41,327 nt of DNA, from the NCBI GenBank assembly GCA_964614515.1, contig CAZTPJ010000028.1:1-41327 (forward strand). Direction: 5' to 3'. A program made the position numbers and the translations under genes. Under the pieces are notes generated by a model. The model did not search any database. It had not been told where the DNA came from and saw only the letters and a program-made list of their open reading frames with translations. The DNA comes from CAZTPJ01 sp964614515 (GTDB lineage Bacteria; Planctomycetota; Phycisphaerae; Phycisphaerales; UBA1924). Below are positions 15,466 to 23,115 of the stretch, in pieces (positions within the stretch are counted from its first letter, which is position 1; each line of letters opens with the position of its first letter).

Positions 15466-16230
15466 ATGGTGAATCTGTCTCGAAGGGCGCTGCTCGCGGG
15501 TGTAGCCACGATGCTGGCGATTACAGGCGCGGCGAGTGCGGCATCCGTGTCGTTCAACTTTGCTGGTTCGCATGCAAGCGGACTGAAGTCGGCGGCGATC
15601 TTCACATTTGACAACACCGCGAACACAGTCGTCATCAAATTATCGAACACTACGCCATCCCCTGGCGACAGCCTGGCTTCGCGGTGGCTGACCGGACTGT
15701 TCTGGGATATGAACACGCCGACCATGACCAAGGCCATGTATTCATCCGGTTCATTCGGATCAACGGTTAACCCCACTGCTCCAGGTTCCGATCCTGATCA
15801 CTGGTGGGCGTATCAGTCCAACAGCTTCGCGGGTCAAAGCGGTAGTGCTCCTGGCGGCGTGAAGTACGGCCTCGGTGCAGCGGGGTTCGATCTCTTCCCC
15901 CCGTCCAGCATGTTCACCCCGCGAACCGGACAACCTGACGGCGTTGATGGTGGCGTGCTCTCACCGACAGGGAACCCGCAGAACGCAGCAACATTCATGT
16001 ATCGCTCGTTCGTGCAGTTCACGTTCGATGTGCCTGCTTCGTTCTTCAGCGGGTTCGCCCCGAATCTCAGCGACTTGAGCGTGACCAAGGTCGCGTTCCA
16101 GCACGGCAGCGATCTCAACGAGCCAAGTTACCCCGGTACGCCGGAGACCTTGATTCCCCTTCCTTCCGCCGCTGGCCTCGCTCTGGCTGGGCTGCTCGCG
16201 GTCGGCGCTCGTCGTCGCCGGGCGTTGTGA
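15466..16230 (+). CDS. PEP-CTERM-like exported surface protein
   Basis: This is a 254-residue secreted protein. The signal peptide reads MVNLSRRALLAGVATMLAITGAASAA. The body is rich in Ser, Gly, Phe and Pro, with no recognised catalytic motif. The C-terminal tail has a proline-containing PLPSAAG motif, one membrane helix (LALAGLLAVGA) and RRRR. This is the tripartite PEP-CTERM-type sorting signal processed by exosortases in biofilm-forming bacteria; no exosortase lies in this window. The ATG at 15466 has a GGAGAG site at the right distance, whereas the ATG at 15460 abuts that site. A strong terminator follows at 16267-16300. Confidence 0.85.
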   Translation: MVNLSRRALLAGVATMLAITGAASAASVSFNFAGSHASGLKSAAIFTFDNTANTVVIKLSNTTPSPGDSLASRWLTGLFWDMNTPTMTKAMYSSGSFGSTVNPTAPGSDPDHWWAYQSNSFAGQSGSAPGGVKYGLGAAGFDLFPPSSMFTPRTGQPDGVDGGVLSPTGNPQNAATFMYRSFVQFTFDVPASFFSGFAPNLSDLSVTKVAFQHGSDLNEPSYPGTPETLIPLPSAAGLALAGLLAVGARRRRAL

Positions 16231-16266
16231 TCTGACGCTTCGATAGACGCTCCAGTTTGAAACCTC

Positions 16267-16300
16267 ACGCGAAGGCTTCGCAAGCCTTCGCGTTTTTCTT
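16267..16300 (+). terminator. Rho-independent terminator of the PEP-CTERM-like gene
   Basis: A perfect 12-bp stem (16267-16278 with 16282-16293) has a 3-nt CGC loop and runs straight into TTTTTCTTT. It insulates the terminase operon that begins at 16458. Confidence 0.9.
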
Positions 16301-16375
16301 TGCTGCGCTCATGCCGCCGTCGCGCGCCCGTTTGCGGATCAACGGCCGTGACGCGGGCTTCGGATTCGAAATCGA

Positions 16376-16410
16376 GTGGAAACGCCTCCTGTGTTCACTA
16401 TACTGTGAAC
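16376..16410 (+). promoter_or_regulatory. Promoter with operator dyad over the -10 box, terminase operon
   Basis: The sequence GTTCACTATACTGTGAAC (16393-16410) is a perfect 6-bp dyad with a 6-bp centre. The centre is TATACT, a 5/6 match to the -10 consensus. A weak -35 (GTGGAA, 16376-16381) lies 17 bp upstream. A protein bound to the dyad would block RNA polymerase. The GTTC-N10-GAAC frame is shared with the site upstream of the S24 regulator. The untranslated leader would be about 45 nt. Confidence 0.55.
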
Positions 16411-16457
16411 TTGTTGATCGGTGTTTGTTAGGTATCACGTCTTTCAGGAGGCCTGAC

Positions 16458-16898
16458 ATGCGACAGTTATCGGAAGCCACCGCCCTCGTCGAAACCAACC
16501 CGGGTGAGTCCATCGACCTCCGCCGCAGGCTCCGCCGTGAGATGGCCGACCTCATCGTCGCCCGCGCGGAGGAACTGCCCCCGGGCGATGCGGCGCTGCT
16601 CCAGTCCATCTACGGCGATGGGCGATCGGTCACATCGCTGGCGCCGATGCTCGGGTGCGATGTTCGCAAACTGCGTCGGCGCATCAAGCGCCTCGTCGCC
16701 CGCCTTCACTCCCCAGAGTACATCTATGTCATCTCGCATCGGCATAAGTGGACCGCGTCTCGCCGTCGCGTGGGCGAGGCGTGCTTCATCCGCGGACTCT
16801 CGATTCGCCAGGCCTCGCGCGACCTCAACCTCACCTATCACACCGTCCGCCGTCACGCCGAAGCGCTGCGGGCGCTGGTGCAGGCGGCCGGAGCATGA
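16458..16898 (+). CDS. Double helix-turn-helix protein, first gene of the terminase operon
   Basis: This is a 146-residue basic protein. A helical N-terminus is followed by two HTH-like segments: residues about 56-80 (RSVTSLAPMLGCDVRKLRRRIKRL), resembling sigma region 4, and about 114-137 (LSIRQASRDLNLTYHTVRRHAEAL). The ATG at 16458 has an AGGAGG site 7 bp upstream. Its stop overlaps the next start by 4 bp (ATGA). It may be a DNA-recognition subunit, comparable in position to a small terminase, or a local transcription factor. I recall similar proteins in planctomycete genomes without a known role. Confidence 0.75.
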   Translation: MRQLSEATALVETNPGESIDLRRRLRREMADLIVARAEELPPGDAALLQSIYGDGRSVTSLAPMLGCDVRKLRRRIKRLVARLHSPEYIYVISHRHKWTASRRRVGEACFIRGLSIRQASRDLNLTYHTVRRHAEALRALVQAAGA

Positions 16899-17626
16899 GC
16901 CGCCCGCGAGAATCCGACAAGTGCCTCCACGTCCGCGCGATCTTCGGCCTCTGGCACGCACAGTCACGCGCTGAGACGACTCGACTTCATCGCCTCGCCA
17001 CCGCCACGGCCAGGCGCATCCTCACCTCACTTTCGCCCGGACAGATCGCGCTGATCACCGGCCCCAGCGGCTGTGGCAAGTCAACGCTCCTGCGTGCCAT
17101 CGCGGCGGCGTCGCGTTCCAAGCGATGCACGGTGATCGCCAACGAAGCGATGCTCGACCACGATGACCGCGCGATGCCCGCGCAACGTCGCGCTGCCGCG
17201 CCCGCGCGAACCGTGGACCTGTTCGATCTGCCGATGCACGACACGCTTCGCATTCTCGCCGCGGCGGGACTGGCCGAAGCGCGTGTGTTCACGGCCGTCG
17301 CGACGGAACTTTCGCAGGGTCAGCGCGATCGCCTGCGTCTTGCGCTGGCGCTGGCCCGCGCGGAATCGGGCGCGGCGCGTCAACCGATCCTGATCCTTGA
17401 TGAGTTCGCGTGTTCGCTCGATCGCACCACCGCGCACAGCGTCGCGGCCGCGCTGCGACGATGGACAACCACCACGGGCACGGCCCGCATCGTCTGCGCC
17501 ACATCGCATGATGATGTTCGCGAGTCGCTTCGCCCTGAATTCCACATCGAACTTTCGCTGATGGGCCTGCCGCGGGTGAACTCAACCTCGGCGCGTCGCG
17601 CATCGCGAGGGAGGCGTGGCCGTTGA
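16895..17626 (+). CDS. Small soluble ABC-type ATPase
   Basis: This 243-residue ATPase has a Walker A GPSGCGKST (56-64), an ABC signature LSQGQ (139-143), a Walker B ILILDEF (165-171) and a switch His in ATSH (205). The helical region between Walker A and the signature is short. There is no membrane component nearby, so it is not a transporter. Together with the GNAT gene that overlaps it by 4 bp, it matches the two halves of the group annotated as an ABC-type ATPase fused to an acetyltransferase domain (COG2401, from memory), here split into two genes. The N-terminal 45 residues are basic and may bind nucleic acid. Its job beside a terminase is unknown. Confidence 0.82.
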   Translation: MSRPRESDKCLHVRAIFGLWHAQSRAETTRLHRLATATARRILTSLSPGQIALITGPSGCGKSTLLRAIAAASRSKRCTVIANEAMLDHDDRAMPAQRRAAAPARTVDLFDLPMHDTLRILAAAGLAEARVFTAVATELSQGQRDRLRLALALARAESGAARQPILILDEFACSLDRTTAHSVAAALRRWTTTTGTARIVCATSHDDVRESLRPEFHIELSLMGLPRVNSTSARRASRGRRGR

Positions 17627-18432
17627 ACCGCGCGGCGTGCGACAACTCCGTTGAGGCATCGGCGCTATCGATCGCGATCGGGACGATCGCGGACTATCAC
17701 GCGTTGGCGCGGTTTCACTATCGCGCCGCGGCCCCGGCCACGCACGTTCGCGTGCTGCGGATGATGCACGAGCGCGAACCATCGCCCATTGGCGTCCTCA
17801 TCGTCAGCATGCCGACGCTCGACGGCGCGTGGCGCCATCTCGCGTGGCCGGGGCGATACGCCGCGCGCGACGGCCATCGCGCCGCCGCGATTCGGCGATT
17901 GAATCGCGAACTGCGCACGATCTCCCGCGTGGTGATCGATCCGCGGTGGCGCGGGCGCGGACTCGCCACGCGCCTGGTCCGCGCGTATCTGCGATGCCCG
18001 CTCACTCCCGCCACCGAAGCGATCACCGCGATGGGCCTGTGGTGTCCGTTCTTCGCTCGCGCGGGGATGACGGCGTATCCGCTCCCGCCGCGAGACGCGG
18101 ATGTGCGGCTGAGTGATGTGCTGGCCGTGGCGCACCTGGCGCCGATCGACCTGCTTGACGCTCGCGTGGCGCGGCGTTCCGCCATCGCGGGGGCGCTTAC
18201 GCGATGGTCCAGCGCGAGCAAGACGACGCGCGGCCTGCGTGGGCTGGCGCTGCGCCAGGCCGCCGCCACAGCGCTGCTCGCGCGACCCGTGGCGTACGCC
18301 CACATCTCGCACGCAGCCCGCGGGCGACACACGCCGCCGCCACCACACGCACAGGATCCGCCGCCGAATCACGTCAACCCCCCATTTCACAAACCCGCGG
18401 CCCGACACGCTTGTCACGGCGACTCGCCCTGA
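17623..18432 (+). CDS. GNAT-fold acetyltransferase, split partner of the ABC ATPase
   Basis: This 269-residue protein has the GNAT acetyl-CoA loop at residues 100-120 (SRVVIDPRWRGRGLATRLVR) and the following CPFFARAGMTAYP strand (141-153). The TTG start at 17623 overlaps the ATPase stop by 4 bp and has a GGGAGG site. The C-terminal 40 residues are Pro/His-rich and low in complexity. In single-chain relatives (COG2401-like) the two domains are fused, so the proteins here probably form a complex. The acetylated substrate, whether protein, small molecule or nucleic acid, cannot be told from sequence. It lies between the ATPase and the terminase in an uninterrupted operon. Confidence 0.8.
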   Translation: MNRAACDNSVEASALSIAIGTIADYHALARFHYRAAAPATHVRVLRMMHEREPSPIGVLIVSMPTLDGAWRHLAWPGRYAARDGHRAAAIRRLNRELRTISRVVIDPRWRGRGLATRLVRAYLRCPLTPATEAITAMGLWCPFFARAGMTAYPLPPRDADVRLSDVLAVAHLAPIDLLDARVARRSAIAGALTRWSSASKTTRGLRGLALRQAAATALLARPVAYAHISHAARGRHTPPPPHAQDPPPNHVNPPFHKPAARHACHGDSP

Positions 18433-18465
18433 TGAACGTCGCACGGCCGCACAAGGGAGATGTCG

Positions 18466-19992
18466 ATGGGGGACACGCATGTCAGCGCGCCTGCGACGCC
18501 AACCGAACTGCACGACTGGATTCGCGTTCATCTGGGCGTGACGATCGCGCGAGTGCCCGTGATCGCCGGGCACGCCGCGCCCTTTGACTACATCGTTCAC
18601 ACGTTTTTCGAGGGCGGGTTCACACCCGGCGATCCGGCGGACTGCGTCGTGTGGGCCAATCGAGGGGGGGGCAAGACATTTCTGGGCGCGGTGGCCACGG
18701 CCCTTGACCTCGCGTTCAAGCCGGGCATCACGATTCGAATCCTCGCCGGTTCGCTTGAGCAGGCGGGGCGCATGCATGAACACCTGCGGATGCTCTTCGC
18801 TCGCGAACGCCTCGCGTCGATCATCGAAGGACGCATGACCGATCGGCGCATCCGCGTCCACGGCGGCGGGAGCGTGGAACTGCTCGCGCAGTCGCAGGCT
18901 TCGGTCCGCGGCACTCGCGTGCAGAAACTTCGCTGCGATGAAGTCGAACTCTTCGATCCCGACGTGTGGGAGGCTGCACAACTCACCACGAAATCCAAAC
19001 GCTGCGGGGACTTGCTCGTTCGCGGGGGCATTGAGTGCCTGAGCACGATGCACATTCCCCACGGGCTGATGTATCGTCTCGTCAATGAGGATGCGGCGAT
19101 GCCGGGGCGGCGATCGCGCAAGGTCTTCAAGTGGGGCGTGCTCGACGTGATGTCATCATGCGTGCATCTGCCGGCGTGCCGGGGCGGCGCGAGCGATCCG
19201 TGCGCGTTGGCGCCGGATTGCGACGGCTCAGCGCGACGGCGACGAGCGGATCAGATCGGCCACCTGGCGCCGGAAGATGCGCTGGCGATGCGCCAGCGCG
19301 TCGCCGCCGCGACGTGGGAGTCTGAGATGCTCTGCCTGCGCCCGCGTCGGCATGATGCGGTGCTGCCCGAGTTCGATCCATCGCGCCACATCGTCTCGTC
19401 GCTTCCCGATGAAGCGGAGCGATGGCTCAGCGCGAATGCGGGCGACGTGGTGGCGATCGGCGCGGGCGCGTGGATCGGCGGCATGGACTTCGGCTTCCGC
19501 GCACCGATGGCGATGCTCTGGGCGTATCAGGACCTCGCCGATGTGCTGTGGATCACCGCCGAACGCATCGAAGCCGGCGTCACGCTGCCGGAGCATGTTC
19601 GCGCGATCATCGAGTCGCCGTGGCCACGGCCAACCTGGCTCGGCGTTGATCCGGCCGGGTGCGGGCGCAACAGCCAGACGGGGCGGAGCGATGTGGCGCT
19701 GCTGCGTGAATCTGGCTTTGAGGTTCGCACTGCGCGGCGCGGCGTGCAAGAGGGGCTGATGATGATCCGCGCCCGCCTGAAACCCGCGGACAGCGCATCG
19801 CCGCGATTGTTCATTCACCAGCGATGTCGCGGCTTGATCGAGTCGATGGAACGGTATCACTATCCCACCGATCGCCCGCACTCGAACGAACCGGTCAAGG
19901 ATGGGTTCGATCACGCGGTCGATGCGCTGCGATATCTCGTCGTGAACCTCGATGGCGCACACGCGACGTGCAGCCGCAACTACCTGAGATAA
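18466..19992 (+). CDS. Phage-type large terminase (ATPase plus nuclease) without a prophage
   Basis: This 508-residue TerL-like protein appears complete. The ATPase half has Walker A ANRGGGKT (64-71), Walker B KLRCDE (154-159) and coupling motif CLSTMH (191-196). A four-cysteine cluster (C232, C238, C246, C252) in the linker could bind zinc. The RNase H-fold nuclease half keeps all three acidic sites: D341 in GGMDFGF, D395 in LGVDPAG, and D482/D486 in DHAVDALRY. The ATG at 18466 is preferred over 18460 because the GGGAG site abuts the latter. No portal, capsid, protease, tail or integrase gene lies nearby. Retained catalytic residues argue for a working, domesticated enzyme that moves or cuts DNA. 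A G8 run (18664-18671) encodes part of Walker A. Confidence 0.88.
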   Translation: MGDTHVSAPATPTELHDWIRVHLGVTIARVPVIAGHAAPFDYIVHTFFEGGFTPGDPADCVVWANRGGGKTFLGAVATALDLAFKPGITIRILAGSLEQAGRMHEHLRMLFARERLASIIEGRMTDRRIRVHGGGSVELLAQSQASVRGTRVQKLRCDEVELFDPDVWEAAQLTTKSKRCGDLLVRGGIECLSTMHIPHGLMYRLVNEDAAMPGRRSRKVFKWGVLDVMSSCVHLPACRGGASDPCALAPDCDGSARRRRADQIGHLAPEDALAMRQRVAAATWESEMLCLRPRRHDAVLPEFDPSRHIVSSLPDEAERWLSANAGDVVAIGAGAWIGGMDFGFRAPMAMLWAYQDLADVLWITAERIEAGVTLPEHVRAIIESPWPRPTWLGVDPAGCGRNSQTGRSDVALLRESGFEVRTARRGVQEGLMMIRARLKPADSASPRLFIHQRCRGLIESMERYHYPTDRPHSNEPVKDGFDHAVDALRYLVVNLDGAHATCSRNYLR

Positions 19993-20009
19993 TGCTAACT
20001 GAGATGATG

Positions 20010-21428
20010 CTACTTGAGATGATCCGGCGCGATGGCCGGCGCGCCATCCGCGGTCGTGCAGCGTTCGGGCTTCATGATTTCGCGCAGCACGGCCGTGGCG
20101 AACGCGCCGCGCGGCAACTCAAACGCGCATCGCACATACGCGCCGTGTTCATCGATGCCGCCTTCGACATCGTGATCCTTCAGCGGGATTCGCAGGGCGC
20201 GGCGCGCACCCTCGAGCCACGGGTGGCACGTTTCGGCCCGAATCGCGAGCGAATCTGGATCAAGTCCCGCGGCGCGAAGCGCGGCGATCTCGATCTCGTT
20301 GGGTCGATCGTGTGCGCGTTTCATGGCCGTGCCCCACATCGGGCCGGAGGGGCTGATCTCGATATCGCGCAGTCGCCGCGCGGTTTCAGGCTCGGCGAGA
20401 ATGTCGGGCGTGATGTCAAACGCCGCGCCCGTGTCGTGCTTCCACGCGACATCGCCGGGCAGCAGCGAGGCGAACGTGTCATCGAGCAGCCGTGCATCGA
20501 GCACGGCGTTGAAGATCGCCGATTGAAACGCCGTGATGAAGTATGAGCGTTCCTGTCTGTCGATCGCGGCCGTGGCGCGTTTCGTCGAGCCGGTGTGGAT
20601 CAACGTGCTCAGGATGCGCCGTTCAGTGCGGGCGCTGTTGGGCAGGGCTTCGAGGGCCTGGCCGAGATGGCCATGGCCGTAGTGTTCGCGCGACAGCAGG
20701 CCGGAGCGCTGCGGGGCGTCGTGGGTTTCGGCGGTGCGATCCGCGGCCTCATCCGGCTCATGCACATCATCGAGCATCGTCGCGTGTGGTGCTGCGGGCG
20801 GCGCATCGAGCGGCGCGAGCAGCAATCGCACAACTTCAGCATGGTCCCCAAGGATGATCGCGCGCCCGATCAGGTGGTTGATGTTCCACAGGCCGAATCG
20901 CTGCTCCGCGAAGCGATTGGGCACGCCGATCATCGCCAGCGTGTCCAGTCCCTTGCTCGCGGTGACCACGGCCGTGGGCGACACGCCGCGAATGCGGATC
21001 GAAAAGCGATTCCCGCGCAGGTGTCCGCTGCGGAGTTTGTTGGTGTGTCGATCGATCCACAGGATGCCCGCGCCGCGATGCTCAAACGGGCCGAACTCCT
21101 CGGTCTTTCGGCCCGGCACATGCACGGAGAGCATCTGCCGCGTGACGGCGTATTTGTCCTTGAGTCCCGCGTAACCAACGGCGTCGGGGCGCACGCCAAA
21201 GTGCCGCGCGAGCAATCGCACGAGGTGCAGCGTCGACAGATTGCGCTTCTCGATGAAGAGGTAGATGTGTTCACCCTCGCCGCACGGTTCATACAGCGGC
21301 ACTTCCTCGACGAGAAAATCCTCCGGGCGCTGCTTGAGCAGCCCGCCGATGGGCGCCAGATCTTCGGTCAGATAGCGGGCGGGAATGACGCGCGGGGCGA
21401 ACGCGAACCTGGCATCGTCGGCGGTCAT
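20010..21428 (-). CDS. truD: tRNA pseudouridine synthase D
   Basis: This 472-residue enzyme makes pseudouridine 13 in tRNA. The N-terminal KQRPEDFLVEEVPLYEPCGEGEHIYLFIEKRNLST and the catalytic motif VGYAGLKDKYAVTRQ (catalytic Asp, D91) identify it. RGNRFSIRIRG and the mid-protein GVPNRFAEQRFG motif follow in TruD order. It is longer than E. coli TruD, with an insertion around residues 205-260. The ATG overlaps the stop of the upstream bifunctional-nuclease-family gene by 4 bp, so it is translationally coupled to that gene. It ends 18 bp from the terminase stop in convergent orientation, with no visible terminator between. Confidence 0.95.
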   Translation of the reverse strand: MTADDARFAFAPRVIPARYLTEDLAPIGGLLKQRPEDFLVEEVPLYEPCGEGEHIYLFIEKRNLSTLHLVRLLARHFGVRPDAVGYAGLKDKYAVTRQMLSVHVPGRKTEEFGPFEHRGAGILWIDRHTNKLRSGHLRGNRFSIRIRGVSPTAVVTASKGLDTLAMIGVPNRFAEQRFGLWNINHLIGRAIILGDHAEVVRLLLAPLDAPPAAPHATMLDDVHEPDEAADRTAETHDAPQRSGLLSREHYGHGHLGQALEALPNSARTERRILSTLIHTGSTKRATAAIDRQERSYFITAFQSAIFNAVLDARLLDDTFASLLPGDVAWKHDTGAAFDITPDILAEPETARRLRDIEISPSGPMWGTAMKRAHDRPNEIEIAALRAAGLDPDSLAIRAETCHPWLEGARRALRIPLKDHDVEGGIDEHGAYVRCAFELPRGAFATAVLREIMKPERCTTADGAPAIAPDHLK

Positions 21429-21856
21429 TGTTCCGCTTCATCGGCGAGCGCGCCGGCGATCACATGCTCTTCGACATAGATCGGCACGTTGCCCGCGATG
21501 CCCAGGGCGATCGCGTCGCTCGGGCGCGAATCGACATTGAGCATCTCGCCGTTGGCCCGCGCGATGTTCAGTGACGCGAAGAACGTGTGATCGCTCAGAT
21601 CGTTGATCGTGATCGACTTGAGCGTCCCGCCGAGTTCGGTGATGATGTGCGCGAGCAGGTCGTGCGTCTGCGGCCGCTGAACGGGAATGCCCTTGAGCCG
21701 GCGTTCGATGGCTTCGGCCTCGGGACGCCCGATGACGATCGGGAACGACCGCGCCTCTCGCGATTCGCCCGGCGGGCAAACTTCGCGAAGTTCAATGATC
21801 TGATAGTCATTGAGTTCGCGGATCAAGATTCGCGACAGTTCCATGTGGATGGCCAT
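21425..21856 (-). CDS. Bifunctional nuclease (BFN/DUF151) family protein
   Basis: This 143-residue protein belongs to the DUF151 family, with ELSRILIRELNDYQIIELRE at the N-terminus, RSFPIVIGRPEAEAI, and the core NVDSRPSDAIALGIAGNVPIYVEE. Members have been reported with DNase and RNase activity, but their cellular role is poorly known. The ATG at 21856 (MAIHMELSRIL) has a GGGAGA site; a further start at 21844 is possible. It lies 47 bp downstream of nnrE and overlaps truD, so nnrE, this gene and truD form one minus-strand operon. Confidence 0.88.
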   Translation of the reverse strand: MAIHMELSRILIRELNDYQIIELREVCPPGESREARSFPIVIGRPEAEAIERRLKGIPVQRPQTHDLLAHIITELGGTLKSITINDLSDHTFFASLNIARANGEMLNVDSRPSDAIALGIAGNVPIYVEEHVIAGALADEAEQ

Positions 21857-21903
21857 GGCCCGATTCTCCCGATGCTCCATCGTGGGCGCGCTTGCGGACA
21901 GAA

Positions 21904-22710
21904 TCAAGATGGGGCATTCCCGCCGATTCCCTCACGCCCGAACCCCCCCCACGCCCCCACGCCCACCGCCGCCGAACCCAGGCGATGCAACAGCGATGTC
22001 GGCACGCCGATCCCCGCGAGCCACAACTCCCCCGCGTGTGCCCCGGCCGTCAACAATCCCCGCTTCAAACCCGCGAACATCACCGTGACATCCGCGACCA
22101 CGCCCACGCCGAGGACTTCGCCCGTCTCACAATCGACGCCGGAAGGGATGTCGGCGGCGATGACCCCCACCGCCTTCGCTCGCGCCTCGTTGATTCGCTC
22201 GATCACCTCGGCCGCTCGGTCCACCACCGCGCGATCCAGGCCCGTCCCGAAGAGCGCATCGACGATGACCGGCGTGGTCCCGGCCTGCGCGCTTGCGAAA
22301 ACGGCGGCCAGATCCGCACCGGGCACATCGACTCGCACGCCCATGCGCTGCGCGATGTCAAGATTGACGCTCGCATCCCCCGATCGCGGGAGGCCCAGCG
22401 GCGCGACGACCCGCACGGAAACGCCCGCGTTGGCCAGATGCCTCGCGGCCGTAAATCCATCCCCGCCGTTGTTCCCCGGTCCCGCGACGACCACGACCTC
22501 ATCCGCTCCCCGCGCCTCAACCACGCGCCGGACAACCCACGCGAGGTGTATCGCCGCGTTTTCCATCAGCACGATCGACGGAATGCCAAACTCGGCCGTG
22601 GCAAGGCGATCAACTTCCCGCGCCGCATGACGGCCGAGTACCACGACATCGCCCGGTTCAAGTCCGAGCAGGTGGACAGGCGTCAAACCCTGGGCCTGTT
22701 GAGCGTCCAT
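21904..22710 (-). CDS. nnrE: NAD(P)H-hydrate epimerase (YjeF N-terminal domain)
   Basis: This 268-residue metabolite-repair enzyme interconverts the R and S forms of hydrated NAD(P)H. Family motifs are IPSIVLMENAA, VVVAGPGNNGGDGFTAARHL, VDALFGTGLDR and AADIPSGVDCETGE. Only the epimerase domain is present; the ADP-dependent dehydratase domain found fused in many bacteria is missing and would have to be encoded elsewhere. A C8 run (21943-21950) lies in the last codons. The gene diverges from rpmF across 141 bp. No clear ribosome-binding site precedes the ATG. Confidence 0.92.
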   Translation of the reverse strand: MDAQQAQGLTPVHLLGLEPGDVVVLGRHAAREVDRLATAEFGIPSIVLMENAAIHLAWVVRRVVEARGADEVVVVAGPGNNGGDGFTAARHLANAGVSVRVVAPLGLPRSGDASVNLDIAQRMGVRVDVPGADLAAVFASAQAGTTPVIVDALFGTGLDRAVVDRAAEVIERINEARAKAVGVIAADIPSGVDCETGEVLGVGVVADVTVMFAGLKRGLLTAGAHAGELWLAGIGVPTSLLHRLGSAAVGVGAWGGFGREGIGGNAPS

Positions 22711-22725
22711 TGGGATTACGGTACG

Positions 22726-22754
22726 TTGACCCTGCCCGGCGAGTCGCGTACCCT
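22726..22754 (+). promoter_or_regulatory. Predicted sigma70-type promoter of rpmF-plsX-fabH
   Basis: TTGACC (22726-22731), a 17-bp spacer and TACCCT (22749-22754) lie about 100 bp before the rpmF start. This is the best consensus promoter seen in the window. Confidence 0.55.
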
Positions 22755-22812
22755 GTGGGTCGGGCGCGGGGTTCCGTCACGGGTATGGACCGCGAGCCTT
22801 GACCAATGGTTT

Positions 22813-22836
22813 CTTGGGGCGAGATCGTCCCCCAAG
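22813..22836 (+). promoter_or_regulatory. Hairpin just upstream of the rpmF ribosome-binding site
   Basis: CTTGGGG (22813-22819) pairs with CCCCAAG (22830-22836) across a 10-nt loop. It ends a few bases before the GGAG of rpmF, so it could modulate rpmF translation. Function inferred. Confidence 0.4.
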
Positions 22837-22851
22837 GCAGGAGCAGGCGTC

Positions 22852-23052
22852 ATGCAACCAGCAATGCGTCAGAGTCACGGCCGATCACGCCGCCGTCGTT
22901 CGCATCATGCGATGACGCCGACGACGGTGGGGATGTGTCCGCTGACGGGCAAGTCGAAGTTGCATCATCGCGCCTGCGGCGAGTCCGGCTATGTTCGTCC
23001 CGGCCTTCGGATTCGCGTGCCCAAACTCGGGATTGGCGTTTCGGGCGATTGA
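22852..23052 (+). CDS. rpmF: 50S ribosomal protein L32
   Basis: This 66-residue basic protein is identified by the RSRRRRSHHAM segment, the CPLTGKSKLHHRACGESGYVRPG remnant of the zinc ribbon, and its place before plsX and fabH. That order, linking a ribosomal gene to lipid synthesis, is widely conserved. Canonical L32 has two CxxC knuckles. Here one Cys of each pair is replaced (CPLT and CGES), so zinc binding is probably lost, as in the zinc-free L32 variants. The ATG at 22852 has a GGAG site. Expression is probably from the promoter at 22726-22754. Confidence 0.85.
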   Translation: MQPAMRQSHGRSRRRRSHHAMTPTTVGMCPLTGKSKLHHRACGESGYVRPGLRIRVPKLGIGVSGD

Positions 23053-23115
23053 GCATCGCCGTTTTCGAGCAGGCGTTATGCTGTCCAGTGTCCCGGCTCC
23101 GGCGAGTAAGGAAAC

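Noticed and set aside
16895..17626. ABC transporter ATPase
   Set aside because: No permease or binding protein is nearby, and the flanking GNAT and terminase genes point to a soluble DNA-related role.
17665..19062. Minus-strand frame opposite the GNAT and terminase genes
   Set aside because: It has low complexity, no motif and is antisense to genes with complete active sites.
14150..19992. Complete prophage (S24 repressor plus terminase)
   Set aside because: There is no integrase, portal, capsid, tail or lysis gene and no attachment repeats; a PEP-CTERM-like host gene lies between the two parts.
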